Shown one piece after another: positions 33,413 through 41,161 of a stretch of 64,000 bases of DNA (position 1 is the first letter of the stretch; each line of letters starts with the position of its first letter). Under the pieces are notes generated by a model. That model was given only the letters and a program-made list of their open reading frames with translations. It was not told the origin of the DNA and did no database searches. The stretch is from CAWBVG01 sp963792175 (GTDB taxonomy: Bacteria; Acidobacteriota; Vicinamibacteria; Vicinamibacterales; CAVVIG01), in contig CAWBVG010000028.1 in the NCBI GenBank assembly GCA_963792175.1, positions 8,155 to 72,154 of the forward strand, in the 5' to 3' direction. Both the position numbers and the translations under genes were made by a program.

Positions 33413-34466
33413 GTGGTTCAAAGGCTCTTCTTCGCTTCCGTCTTCGTTGGCGCACTCCTGGGGATCGGTCACCCGGCGCTGCGCCCAGACACCGCCGCCG
33501 GACGCTGCCGCGGCAGCCGCCGCGGTCGCCGAGATCCGTCAAACCATCGACACCGCCTGGAAGGACGTGCAGGCGTATCGCACGGGCGGCGGCAAACCGG
33601 GCGCACCGGATCACCCCGCGCTGAAGTGGCACGCGACGCTTTGGGCGTACCGCGAGCAGCATCAGGGGACCGAGGCCGCCGCGCGGGCGACGGCCGACGC
33701 GATCCGATTGCTGGTCCGCGGCGAGTTCTGGGATCAGGCCCACATGCGAATCGACGCGGTTGGCGTCGACGACCCCGCGTGGGAGCGTCTGTCCGCGGCC
33801 ATCTACGAGGAAGGCAGCACCCGCAAGGACTTCGCGTACACCATCGCGACGCTGTCGAAGGTTGCCGCAACGACCACACGTCCGACCAACAAGTCGGCGG
33901 TGCTCCTCGACATCGGCCGTGCGCAGCGGCGGCAGGGCGACGTGGCCGCCGCGACGCGGTCGTTCGAGGCATCGCGATCCGCCGCGCCCGGCTCCGCGCC
34001 GGCGGAGGAAGCCGGCGGCCTTCTCTACGAAATCGCCCACCTGAGCGTGGGCCTTCCCGCTCCCACGTTTTCAACCAAGGCCCGGAATGGCAAGACCGTC
34101 GACCTCGCGGCGCTGAACGGCCGTGCGGTGGTCCTTGTCTTCTGGGCCACGACTTGAACGCAGTGCGTAGCGGAGGTTCCGCTACTCATGCAGTTGAACG
34201 CGAAATACGGGAAGGATGTCGTGTTCGTCGGTATCTCCGTTGACACGAATCTCGATCGGCTCGACACGTTCGTGAAGGAGAAGGCGATACCCTGGGCGCA
34301 GCTCGCGGACGGCAAAGCGTTCGACGGTCCGATCCCGAAGCTCTATCGCCCGAACGGCACGCCGACGCTGTTCGTCCTTGATCGCGCAGGCAAGATCGCC
34401 GCGAAGCTTGGAACGGCGGAGAAGGTCGAGGAGAGTCTGCAGCTCGCCAGAAATTCAGGAATGTAG
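33413..34466 (+). CDS. Candidate selenoprotein: exported TlpA/AhpC-type thiol-disulfide oxidoreductase with UxxC motif
   Basis: The N-terminal signal (MVQRLFFASVFVGALLGIG) begins at GTG 33413. A frame change near 33485 (two bases missing would restore an ALRA-Q cleavage site) leads into a helical region of about 190 residues. A redoxin domain begins at SVGLPAPTFSTKARNGKTVDL. At the active site the frame reads VFWATT-TGA-TQCVAEVPLLMQ, so the TGA at 34155-34157 stands exactly at the first Cys of CxxC, and the same frame runs on through VVFVGISVDTN, IPKLYRPNGTPTLFVLD to the TAG at 34464-34466. With the hairpin just after it, I read TGA as selenocysteine (about residue 248). Alternatives are a nonsense mutation or a base error. 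Periplasmic redox repair or reduction is inferred. Confidence 0.8.
34163..34189 (+). promoter_or_regulatory. Putative bacterial SECIS hairpin
   Basis: GTAGCGGA (34167-34174) and TCCGCTAC (34178-34185) form a perfect 8-bp stem with loop GGT. A mismatch and two or three more pairs extend the base. The loop starts 17 bases after the TGA and has G in its first two positions. This meets the usual description of bacterial SECIS elements, which lie inside the coding region just downstream of the UGA and bind SelB. Confidence 0.75.
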
Positions 34467-34531
34467 GAATGGGGAATTAGGAATTCAGCAGCCATTCCTA
34501 ATTCCTAATTCCTATTCCTCATTCCTAATTT
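34452..34531. repeat. Heptamer repeat and palindrome between convergent genes
   Basis: AGGAATGTAGGAATGGGGAA on the left faces ATTCCTAATTCCTAATTCCT on the right. The two halves can pair into a long hairpin between the converging ends of the thioredoxin-fold and quinoprotein genes, so it may act as a two-way terminator. It overlaps the last codons of the thioredoxin-fold gene. Confidence 0.7.
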
Positions 34532-34534
34532 CAC

Positions 34535-36523
34535 TCACGGCAGCGCGAAGGCGACGTACGCGCCCGGAATCGGCGCCGTCGACGCCGGATGTCCGGGAAT
34601 CGAATGCGTGTGCGTGGTGGCGCGCGCCGCCGCGCAAAAGACGACGTACTGCTTCCCGTTCACTTCGTAGATTGCGGGAATCCCTTCGAGCGCGGCGTCG
34701 ACTTCCGCCTTCCACAGCACCTTTCCCGTGTTGACATCGAGCGCCCGGATCTCGCGATCGCGGCTGCCGGTGAAGATCAATCCTCCCGCCGTCACGACCG
34801 GTCCGACTTTCGGGAAGTGTCCACCGGTCTGCGTGAAGCCCTTCGCGGCGAGCTCCGGAACTTCACCCAGAGGGATCTTCCATGTGATGGTCCCGCTGTT
34901 CAGGTCGTAGGCGGTCAGCGTCGTCCAGGGCGGTGCGATCGCCGACAGCCCGCTGCTGGTGACCATGAAGCCGAAGCCGTTCATCGAGTAGCGCAGCGAT
35001 CCCGACACTGTGGACGGCGACAGCTTCAGCAAGCAGGGAAAATCCTTGGAGACGATGAACATCGTGCCGTGCTCGGGGTCGACGGCGGCGCCGCTCCAGT
35101 TCGCTCCGCCGTTGTTGCCCGGCATCTCGATGGTGTTGCGCAGGCCGGGCGGCGTGAACAGCCCTTCGTTCCGCGCGCCTTTGATGTCGTCGAGAAAACG
35201 GGCGCGTTCCTGCGGATCCTCGATGAAGGGGCTCAGATCGTCCGCCGTGAATGTCTGCCGCGCGAACGGCGGCGGCGCGGTCGGGAACGGCTGCGTCGGC
35301 CAGGCTTCTTCGCCGGGCAGGTCGGAACGGGGAACCGGGCGTTCTTCGATCGGCCACAGCGGTTCGCCGGTCACCCGATCGAAGACATACAGGAAGCCGG
35401 TCTTGCCGGCCTGCGCGACGACGTCGACCATCTTGCCGTCGTGCCGCACGGTGAGCAGCTTCGGCGCGGTGGCGTTGTCGTAGTCCCAGATGTCGTGGTG
35501 CACCATCTGGTAGTGCCAGAGGCGCCTGCCGGTCCTCGCGTCCAGCGCGAGCAGGCAATCGCCGAACAGATTCGCGCCCTTGCGATTTCCGCCGTAGAAG
35601 TTGTACTTGGGGCTGCCGGTGGGGATGTAGACGATGCCGCGCTTCTCGTCGACGGACATCTCGGCCCACGCATTCGCGCCGCCGATCGTCTTCCACGCAT
35701 CCTTCGGCCACGTGTCGGCGCCGAATTCGCCTTCACGCGGGATGGTGTGAAACGTCCAGGTCAGCTTTCCCGAACGCACGTCGTAGGCGCGAATGTCACC
35801 CGGTGCCGAGTCGTACTCCTGGTTGGTGGCGGAGCCGAGAATGATCAGGTTCTCGAACACGCGGCCGGGCATGGTGGACTGCACGGCGATCGTCGACGGG
35901 TCGCGCTCGAGGCCGGTGCGGAGATCGACGAGGCCGCTCGCGCCGAATGACGGGATCAACTGGCCGGTCCGCGCGTCGATGGCTTTCAGCTGCTCGTTGT
36001 TGGCGAACAGGAGCCGGCGATCCGAGCGGTCCTTGCTTTCCCAGTAGTTGATGCCGTGGGTCGTGATCTTGCCGCGCCGGTTCTCGTGCAGCCACAGCTC
36101 CTTGCCGGTCGCCGCGTCGAGGGCCACGACCGCGTTGTTCTTGGCCAGCACGTAGATGACGCCGTCGACGACGACCGGGTTGAAAGAGTAGGCGGCCTGA
36201 TCGAGCGTCGGATACGTCCAGGCGACCTTCAGCCTCTGGACGTTGGACCGATTGATCTGTTTGAGCGCGGAGTACTGCGCGCTGTCCGCGCCGCCCGAGT
36301 AGTCGCTCCACGTGGTGCGGGCACTCTGAGCCCGGGCACCCTGCAGGGACAGCCCAATCGCGAGAACCAGGATCGAGCCACGAAAACACGAAAACACGAT
36401 CTCGTAAGCTCTGAGGCGCTGCCCTGAGCCTGTCGAAGGGTGCTTTCGTGCTTTCGTGACTATCAACAAGCGGTGAAGGCCAAGAATCATGCGGCGGTCA
36501 CATGTTCGGGAGCAGCACGTCAT
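34535..36523 (-). CDS. Quinoprotein (PQQ-type) dehydrogenase
   Basis: This is an intact propeller dehydrogenase resembling the one at 25832-28177 but without the cytochrome insertion. Matching blocks are TTWSDYSGGADSAQYSALKQINRSNVQRLKVAW, VVVDGVIYVLAKNNAVVALDAATGKELWLHE, HHDIWDYDNATAPKLLTV and YVFDRVTGEPLWPIEERPVP. The first frame codons (MTCCSRTCDRRM...) pass through an inverted repeat. The likely signal peptide is FRGSILVLAIGLSLQGARAQ, so the true start probably lies near 36380-36420, possibly with an alternative start codon. It would oxidise a sugar or alcohol in the periplasm and needs an external electron acceptor. Confidence 0.85.
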   Translation of the reverse strand: MTCCSRTCDRRMILGLHRLLIVTKARKHPSTGSGQRLRAYEIVFSCFRGSILVLAIGLSLQGARAQSARTTWSDYSGGADSAQYSALKQINRSNVQRLKVAWTYPTLDQAAYSFNPVVVDGVIYVLAKNNAVVALDAATGKELWLHENRRGKITTHGINYWESKDRSDRRLLFANNEQLKAIDARTGQLIPSFGASGLVDLRTGLERDPSTIAVQSTMPGRVFENLIILGSATNQEYDSAPGDIRAYDVRSGKLTWTFHTIPREGEFGADTWPKDAWKTIGGANAWAEMSVDEKRGIVYIPTGSPKYNFYGGNRKGANLFGDCLLALDARTGRRLWHYQMVHHDIWDYDNATAPKLLTVRHDGKMVDVVAQAGKTGFLYVFDRVTGEPLWPIEERPVPRSDLPGEEAWPTQPFPTAPPPFARQTFTADDLSPFIEDPQERARFLDDIKGARNEGLFTPPGLRNTIEMPGNNGGANWSGAAVDPEHGTMFIVSKDFPCLLKLSPSTVSGSLRYSMNGFGFMVTSSGLSAIAPPWTTLTAYDLNSGTITWKIPLGEVPELAAKGFTQTGGHFPKVGPVVTAGGLIFTGSRDREIRALDVNTGKVLWKAEVDAALEGIPAIYEVNGKQYVVFCAAARATTHTHSIPGHPASTAPIPGAYVAFALP
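36377..36461. repeat. CACGAAAACACG-type inverted repeat
   Basis: GCCACGAAAACACGAAAACACG on the left (36377-36398) faces TGCTTTCGTGCTTTCGTGACT on the right (36441-36461). The middle contains GCCCTGAGCCTGTCGAAGGG, a sequence I recognise as a short repeat common in many bacterial genomes. The element overlaps the 5' end of the quinoprotein gene. Confidence 0.65.
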
Positions 36524-37439
36524 AGATGTTCTGCACCGCCTGATGAGGATCGGTCCCGGCGCCGCCGCCGGCTTCGATCGAATAGAGACCGGTGTATCCC
36601 AGCTGCTTGACGACGGCGAGCGCCGCGGGGAGATCGTACCGCGCCGGGTTCAGCTTGACGTGGCAGTTGCCGTCGGTCAGCGGAAACATGCCGCGGATGC
36701 CGGCGTGCTGCGTTTCCTGATCGGGGAAGTTGCCGAGATCGCAGTTCGCCCACGTCCCGGAGCCTTTGATGATTTCGACGAGCAGAATCCAGGCGGCGGG
36801 GGCAGGAGGGGCAGGAGGGGCTGGAGGGGCGGGGTTGGCATTTGGCGCCGCGCTCTGCCGTCCGCCGCCGCCCCCGCGGTTCTCCATCGCCACCTTGATG
36901 TTCTTACTCTTGCCGTAGTCGCCCATCGCCTTCAGCGCCGCGATGGCAACCTCCTTGTTCTCCTGCGTCGGCTGACCCTGATTGATCATGACGCGGGGAC
37001 AGCCGAGCGCCACCGCGTGATCGATCCACTCCTTGGTGCGATCGACGGCCTGCTGCCGCAGCGCCGGATCGGCCGCCGAGATGTTTTGCGGTCCGAACTC
37101 GAGGTTGATGTTGGTCACCTGCGACTTGGTTTTCGCCAGCCGCTCGCGAAAATCCTTCAGGTAGGCCGCGTCGGTGGCAGGGAAATGCGCGTGCTGCATC
37201 TCCACGTTGTGGACGCCGTAGCGGTCGGCGAGCATCTGCCCGAGGTCCATCACGTCGAGGGTCCGCGCCGGCGCGTCGGGCTGCGACGGGTTCTTGAGAA
37301 TGCTGTTGAAGCACAGGCTCATGATCGCGACGCGACGCAGCTTGGCTTCGTCCCGGGCTTGCGCCCATCCCTTCCGACTGCTGACGAGTCCGGCGGCCGC
37401 GGCGGCACCAACGAGAAACTCCCGGCGCTTCATGCGCAC
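36498..37439 (-). CDS. Tat-exported sugar phosphate isomerase/epimerase-like TIM barrel
   Basis: The signal MKRREFLVGAAAAAGLVSS is followed by a xylose-isomerase-like (AP endonuclease 2 fold) barrel: NVEMQHAHF, NINLEFGPQ, CPRVMINQGQ, IKVAMENRGG, CDLGNF, and ending GLYSIEAGGGAG. Metal-binding acidic residues typical of the fold appear at the ends of these strands. An odd Ala/Pro-rich insert (PAPPAPPAPPAPAA, 36781-36833) interrupts a loop. Exported barrels of this type occur in 3-keto-glycoside handling together with DUF1080 proteins, and one lies 3 kb away. Frame intact. The substrate is unknown. Confidence 0.82.
   Translation of the reverse strand: MRMKRREFLVGAAAAAGLVSSRKGWAQARDEAKLRRVAIMSLCFNSILKNPSQPDAPARTLDVMDLGQMLADRYGVHNVEMQHAHFPATDAAYLKDFRERLAKTKSQVTNINLEFGPQNISAADPALRQQAVDRTKEWIDHAVALGCPRVMINQGQPTQENKEVAIAALKAMGDYGKSKNIKVAMENRGGGGGRQSAAPNANPAPPAPPAPPAPAAWILLVEIIKGSGTWANCDLGNFPDQETQHAGIRGMFPLTDGNCHVKLNPARYDLPAALAVVKQLGYTGLYSIEAGGGAGTDPHQAVQNIYDVLLPNM
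36790..36836. repeat. Tandem 9-base G-rich repeat
   Basis: About four copies of GGGGCAGGA or GGGGCTGGA encode the Pro/Ala insert of the TIM-barrel gene on the minus strand. The plus strand carries regular G-runs, so a four-stranded structure is possible. Confidence 0.6.
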
Positions 37440-37457
37440 TCCCCGATCCTCCTGGAT

Positions 37458-38506
37458 CTATTTCCCGAGGTGCTTGTCGAAAAAGCGGGCGATCTCCTCG
37501 AACGCTTCCCTCGTTTCGGGCGCGGCGCCGTCTCTCAGATAGTGCGCGTGCGATTGACCTTCGTAGACCTGGAGCTCCGCCACGACACCGGCCTGACGCA
37601 ACTTGCGGTGCACCCGCACGGTATTGCTGAGGAGCAGGTCGCGCGTCCCGGTGGTGAGCATCGCGGGCGGAAATCCATGCATGTCGCCATAGACCGGCGA
37701 GAGCATCGGATCCTTCAGATCGTGACCGTTCGCGTAGAGCCGGGCCATGGCATCGCAGCGGCCGTCGCTCCCGACGAGGACGTTGTCCACCATGAAGTTG
37801 GTATGAAAGGAGTCGCCGGTTCCGGTCAAGTCGGACATCGGTGTGCCCGGCGCGATCGCTCCCGGCAGGGGCAGCCCTTCCTGCTTCGCGCGCAGGATCA
37901 TGGAAAGCGTGAGCGCGCCGCCGGCTGACGTGCCGAAGATCGCCATGTTCTTCGGTGGCGCCATCTTCAACGCGCCCTTCCACACCGCCACGGCATCGTC
38001 GAGCGCGGCAGGGTAGGGGAACTCCGGCGGCCGGCGATAGTCGACAGAGAGCACCTTGAAGTGCCCGAACGCTGCCATGTAGATCGCCTCGCTCGTGGCG
38101 GCTTCGCCACCGCCCAGAACATAGCAGCCGCCATGCACGTGCACCAGAAGCCGGTTGCGGTTCTCTGGCGGGATGACCCGAGGTGTCACCATGTAAGCCT
38201 GCACGCCGTTGACCGTGAGCGACTCAGAGGTGACACCGAATCGTTCGCGGATGCGCCGGAAGACCTCGGCCGGCGGACGGTGCGGACATCGCTTTCCATT
38301 CGTCAGCCGATTTCGGCACGACGTTCCAGGTCGGGCTGAGCGGCGCCGAGATAATCGCCCGCATCTCCGGGCTGACGGTGTCGGGTACGGGTAGCGTGCG
38401 AGCGGGCACCTCGAGTGACGCGGCAGGGCGCCGACGCCGGCGTTTGGGCGATGCCCACCGGCAGTGCGGCGGCAATCAGGAGTGCGCCGAGGGCGAGACC
38501 GCGCAC
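37458..38506 (-). CDS. Exported alpha/beta hydrolase (HSL-type esterase), two frame changes
   Basis: The signal peptide (MRGLALGALLIAAALPVGIAQTP) starts at 38506. The frame changes near 38425 and 38280. The catalytic domain has the oxyanion motif HGGCY, the nucleophile elbow GTSAGG (family usual GDSAGG), the acid in GTRDLLL and the histidine in GQSHAHYL. This is the hormone-sensitive-lipase family of carboxyl esterases. Serine, aspartate and histidine are all present, so it should be active, and in the periplasm it could deacetylate plant polysaccharide fragments. It ends 18 bases before the TIM-barrel gene start, so both probably share a transcript. Confidence 0.83.
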
Positions 38507-38512
38507 CAGCGA

Positions 38513-39430
38513 TCAGTGAAGCGCAGACCACCCTTCACGCCGCGCTCCTTCTAGACCTTTCATGGCCTTCAGTGCGGCGACGCTCGCCTTCGTCAGCTCC
38601 ATGTTCTGCTCGACGAAGTAATTCTTGACGCCGCCAACTTTCGCGGCCGCGAACGTCTTGGCCCAGTCGATGCTCCCTTTTCCCACCGGCGCCTGGACAC
38701 TGCCGCGTCCGCCCGGCGGCGGTGGCGCGTTGAGGTCCACGTCCTGGACGTGCATCGAGAAGAAGCGGCCAGGATACTTCGTGAAGTAGTCCGCCGCGAC
38801 GAACCCCTGGCTGATCGTGGACATCTGGAACTGAAACTTGACGAGCGCCGGGTCGAGCAGCCGCATCAACACATCGTAGGTGCGCTGGCCGTCGACCATC
38901 GACACCTCGAAGCCCTCGTTGTGCAGCCCCTGCTGGATGCCGGCTTTCGCCGCCACCGCCGCGATCGTGTTGTATTCGTCCGCCGCCTTCTTCACGGCAT
39001 CCATCGTCGGACTGTTGCCCGCGCCGAGGCTGGCCGTGATCATCTGCGTGATGCCGACGTCCTTCGCCCAGGCGATGCTCTCGGGCTGTTTCTCCCGCAG
39101 CTCGCGCATGCTGAAGTGCGAGCTGATGCACGAGAGCCCGTGATCCGAGAGGATTTTCTTCGTCGTCTTGCCATCGGCCAGCGGGGCGAAGTCGGCATAC
39201 CCCAGCGGCGAGCAGAGCTCGACGCTCTTGACGCCGATGTCGGCCAGGATCTTCGCGAGCCCGGCGAAATCGCCGTCCTTGATCATCTGGCGGTGGGGAT
39301 AGGTCTGGCTGCCAATCGGCAGTCCCAGCGGGTTGGCGCGAAGCTGAGCCTCGCGGGCGGCGAGCACGCTGGTGACGAGGGCGCTGGTGGCAGTTGTCCG
39401 AAGGAACTCGCGTCGCGAAAGATCGGCCAT
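38513..39430 (-). CDS. Tat-exported sugar phosphate isomerase/epimerase-like TIM barrel (second copy)
   Basis: The start at 39430 gives a Tat signal (LSRREFLRTTATSALVTSVLAA). The barrel runs LGLPIGSQTYPHRQMIKDGD, SVELCSPLGY, HGLSCISSHFSM, QGLHNEGFEV, LVKFQFQMSTIS, FFSMHVQDVD and NYFVEQNME, giving the pattern of acidic and His residues of a xylose-isomerase-like metal site. Frame intact, 305 residues. It ends just before the esterase gene, so esterase, this barrel and the barrel at 36498 likely form one unit. It is divergent from the DUF1080 gene across about 55 bases. Confidence 0.83.
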   Translation of the reverse strand: MADLSRREFLRTTATSALVTSVLAAREAQLRANPLGLPIGSQTYPHRQMIKDGDFAGLAKILADIGVKSVELCSPLGYADFAPLADGKTTKKILSDHGLSCISSHFSMRELREKQPESIAWAKDVGITQMITASLGAGNSPTMDAVKKAADEYNTIAAVAAKAGIQQGLHNEGFEVSMVDGQRTYDVLMRLLDPALVKFQFQMSTISQGFVAADYFTKYPGRFFSMHVQDVDLNAPPPPGGRGSVQAPVGKGSIDWAKTFAAAKVGGVKNYFVEQNMELTKASVAALKAMKGLEGARREGWSALH

Positions 39431-39484
39431 GCCTTCTCCTCGTTGGTGCGGTATCGTCTCACAACTCGGAATAGAATGCGCCCC

Positions 39485-40159
39485 ATGAAATCTCTCGTGC
39501 TTGCGGGCTTGTCGCTGGCGCTGTCGGCGCAATCGCCGATGGCCTGGCGGCCACTCTTCAACGGCAAGGATCTGACCGGCTGGACGCAGACCGGCGCCGC
39601 CCCATGGAAGGTGGAAGACGGTGCGATCGTCGGTGGACAAGCCGAGCCCGGCAAACGGGGAAGCAGTCTGGTGTCGACGGAGCTGTTCAAGGATTTCGAG
39701 CTCGAGCTCGAATTCATGCTCGCCGAGCAGCCGGACGCCGCCGACGGCACCTGCGCGACCTGCACCTACAACAGCGGCGTCTACATGCGCACCGGCTATC
39801 AGGTCAACTTCGGGCGTCGCGAGGCGGGCGAATTCATCGGGGTCGTCGTCCATCGCGTGCATCCGAAAGCCATCAGAGGCAACGTCCTGTGGCTCGACAC
39901 CGGCGACGAAAAGTTTCCGGGCCTTCGCAAGAAGCAGGGCTGGAATCGCGTGCACATCTCGTTCAGTGGACCTCGACTGCAGGTGACGCTGAACGGCACG
40001 AAGATCTGCGACGTCACGGACGATCCCACCGATCCGGCTGAAGCGAAGTGGAAGGACGCGGGACCGATCACCTTTCAGTGGCCGCCGGCGGGCGAAGCCG
40101 GAGGCTTTGCCGGCTTCGTGAAGTATCGAAATATCCGGATTCGCGAGGTCCACCCATGA
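39485..40159 (+). CDS. Exported DUF1080 protein (3-keto-disaccharide hydrolase-like)
   Basis: The DUF1080 fold is a concanavalin-like beta sandwich. Some members hydrolyse 3-keto-disaccharides. This one has a short signal (MKSLVLAGLSLALSAQS), the opening block WRPLFNGKDLTGWTQTG, then SSLVSTELFKDFELELEF, YNSGVYMRTGYQVNFG, GWNRVHISFSGPRLQVTLNG and FKYRNIRI-like ending FVKYRNIRIREV. A CATC pair (residues about 93-96) could form a disulfide. A TAGAAT hexamer at 39472-39477 is only seven bases before the ATG, so the transcript may be leaderless. Its TGA overlaps the next ATG (ATGA). Confidence 0.85.
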   Translation: MKSLVLAGLSLALSAQSPMAWRPLFNGKDLTGWTQTGAAPWKVEDGAIVGGQAEPGKRGSSLVSTELFKDFELELEFMLAEQPDAADGTCATCTYNSGVYMRTGYQVNFGRREAGEFIGVVVHRVHPKAIRGNVLWLDTGDEKFPGLRKKQGWNRVHISFSGPRLQVTLNGTKICDVTDDPTDPAEAKWKDAGPITFQWPPAGEAGGFAGFVKYRNIRIREVHP

Positions 40160-41022
40160 TCCGCCTGATCGCTGCGACGCTCACCCTGTTCATGCTGCAG
40201 CCGGCGACCCCTCGGCCGCTGCGGATCATCGCCTTTGGCGCCCACCCGGACGATGCGGAGCTGAAAGCGTCGGGCGTGGCCGCGCTGTGGGCCGCGCGCG
40301 GTCACAAAGTGAAGTTCGTCGCGATGACCAACGGCGACGTCGGACACTTCGAGATGGCCGGCGGTCCGCTCGCCAAGCGCCGCAAGGCGGAGGTCGCCGA
40401 CTGCGCGCGCATCCTCGGCATCGAGAACGAAGTGCTCGACATCCACGACGGCGAGCTGACGCCCTCGCTCGAGAATCGCAAGACCGTCGCGCGTCTGATC
40501 CGCGACTGGCAGGCCGACATCGTGCTGAGCCATCGGCCGTACGACTATCACCCGGACCATCGCTATACAGGCGTGCTCGCCGACGATTCGGCGGTGCTGG
40601 TGGTGGCGCCGTTCTTTACGCCCGACACCAAAGCGACGACACGCAATCCGGTGTATCTGCATTACTCCGACGCGTTCCAGCGTCCCTATCCGTTCAAGCC
40701 GGACATGGTCGTGGCGATCGATGAAGCGGCGGAGAAGAAATGGACCTGCGTGGCGGCGATGCCGTCCCAGTTCGGCGACAAGGACTCGTGGCAGGGCCGC
40801 ACGCGGCCCGATGTCCCGCCCGGTGATCGCGAGCGCCCCGCGTATCTGCTCGACCTGGTGAAACGACAGAACGTCGCGATCGCCGATCAGTATCGCGAAC
40901 GCCTGGTGGCGCTCTACGGCGCGGATCGCGGGAAAGCCGTCAAGTACGCCGAAGCGTTCGAGCTGTGCGAATACGGCCGCCAGGCGCCGGCAGACGAACT
41001 CAAGAAGATGTTCGTTCCTTAA
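40156..41022 (+). CDS. PIG-L family deacetylase, probably exported
   Basis: PIG-L enzymes are zinc-dependent N-deacetylases acting on N-acetylglucosamine-type substrates. The metal motif AHPDD is at residues 29-33, and the third metal ligand lies in DYHPDHRYTG. The acidic general base D32 is present. A short hydrophobic N-terminus (MIRLIAATLTLFMLQPATP) looks like a signal peptide. Translation is coupled to the DUF1080 gene through a 4-base overlap, so the two probably act on the same glycoside. Frame intact. Confidence 0.88.
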   Translation: MIRLIAATLTLFMLQPATPRPLRIIAFGAHPDDAELKASGVAALWAARGHKVKFVAMTNGDVGHFEMAGGPLAKRRKAEVADCARILGIENEVLDIHDGELTPSLENRKTVARLIRDWQADIVLSHRPYDYHPDHRYTGVLADDSAVLVVAPFFTPDTKATTRNPVYLHYSDAFQRPYPFKPDMVVAIDEAAEKKWTCVAAMPSQFGDKDSWQGRTRPDVPPGDRERPAYLLDLVKRQNVAIADQYRERLVALYGADRGKAVKYAEAFELCEYGRQAPADELKKMFVP

Positions 41023-41030
41023 GCAGGAGT

Positions 41031-41048
41031 GTCCGGCTTCAGCCGGAC
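41031..41048. terminator. Hairpin GTCCGGCT-TC-AGCCGGAC
   Basis: A perfect 8-bp stem lies 9 bases after the PIG-L stop codon. There is no T-run, so intrinsic termination is not certain. Hairpins of this sequence are often dispersed repeats. Confidence 0.55.
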
Positions 41049-41161
41049 CGCGTCCGCGTGCTTCTGAAGGGCACTCGAGTTGCCGCTCGGCGACGCCCGT
41101 TTGCCCTAGGGCCGCGCACGCAACACCGGTACAATTCGCGCGGTCACCGCACAGTTACTGA

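Noticed and set aside
34188..34466. A separate small gene starting at the ATG 34188
   Set aside because: It would lack the beginning of the thioredoxin fold and its active-site motif, has no ribosome binding site, and is in the same frame as the upstream sequence. Read-through as selenocysteine explains it better.
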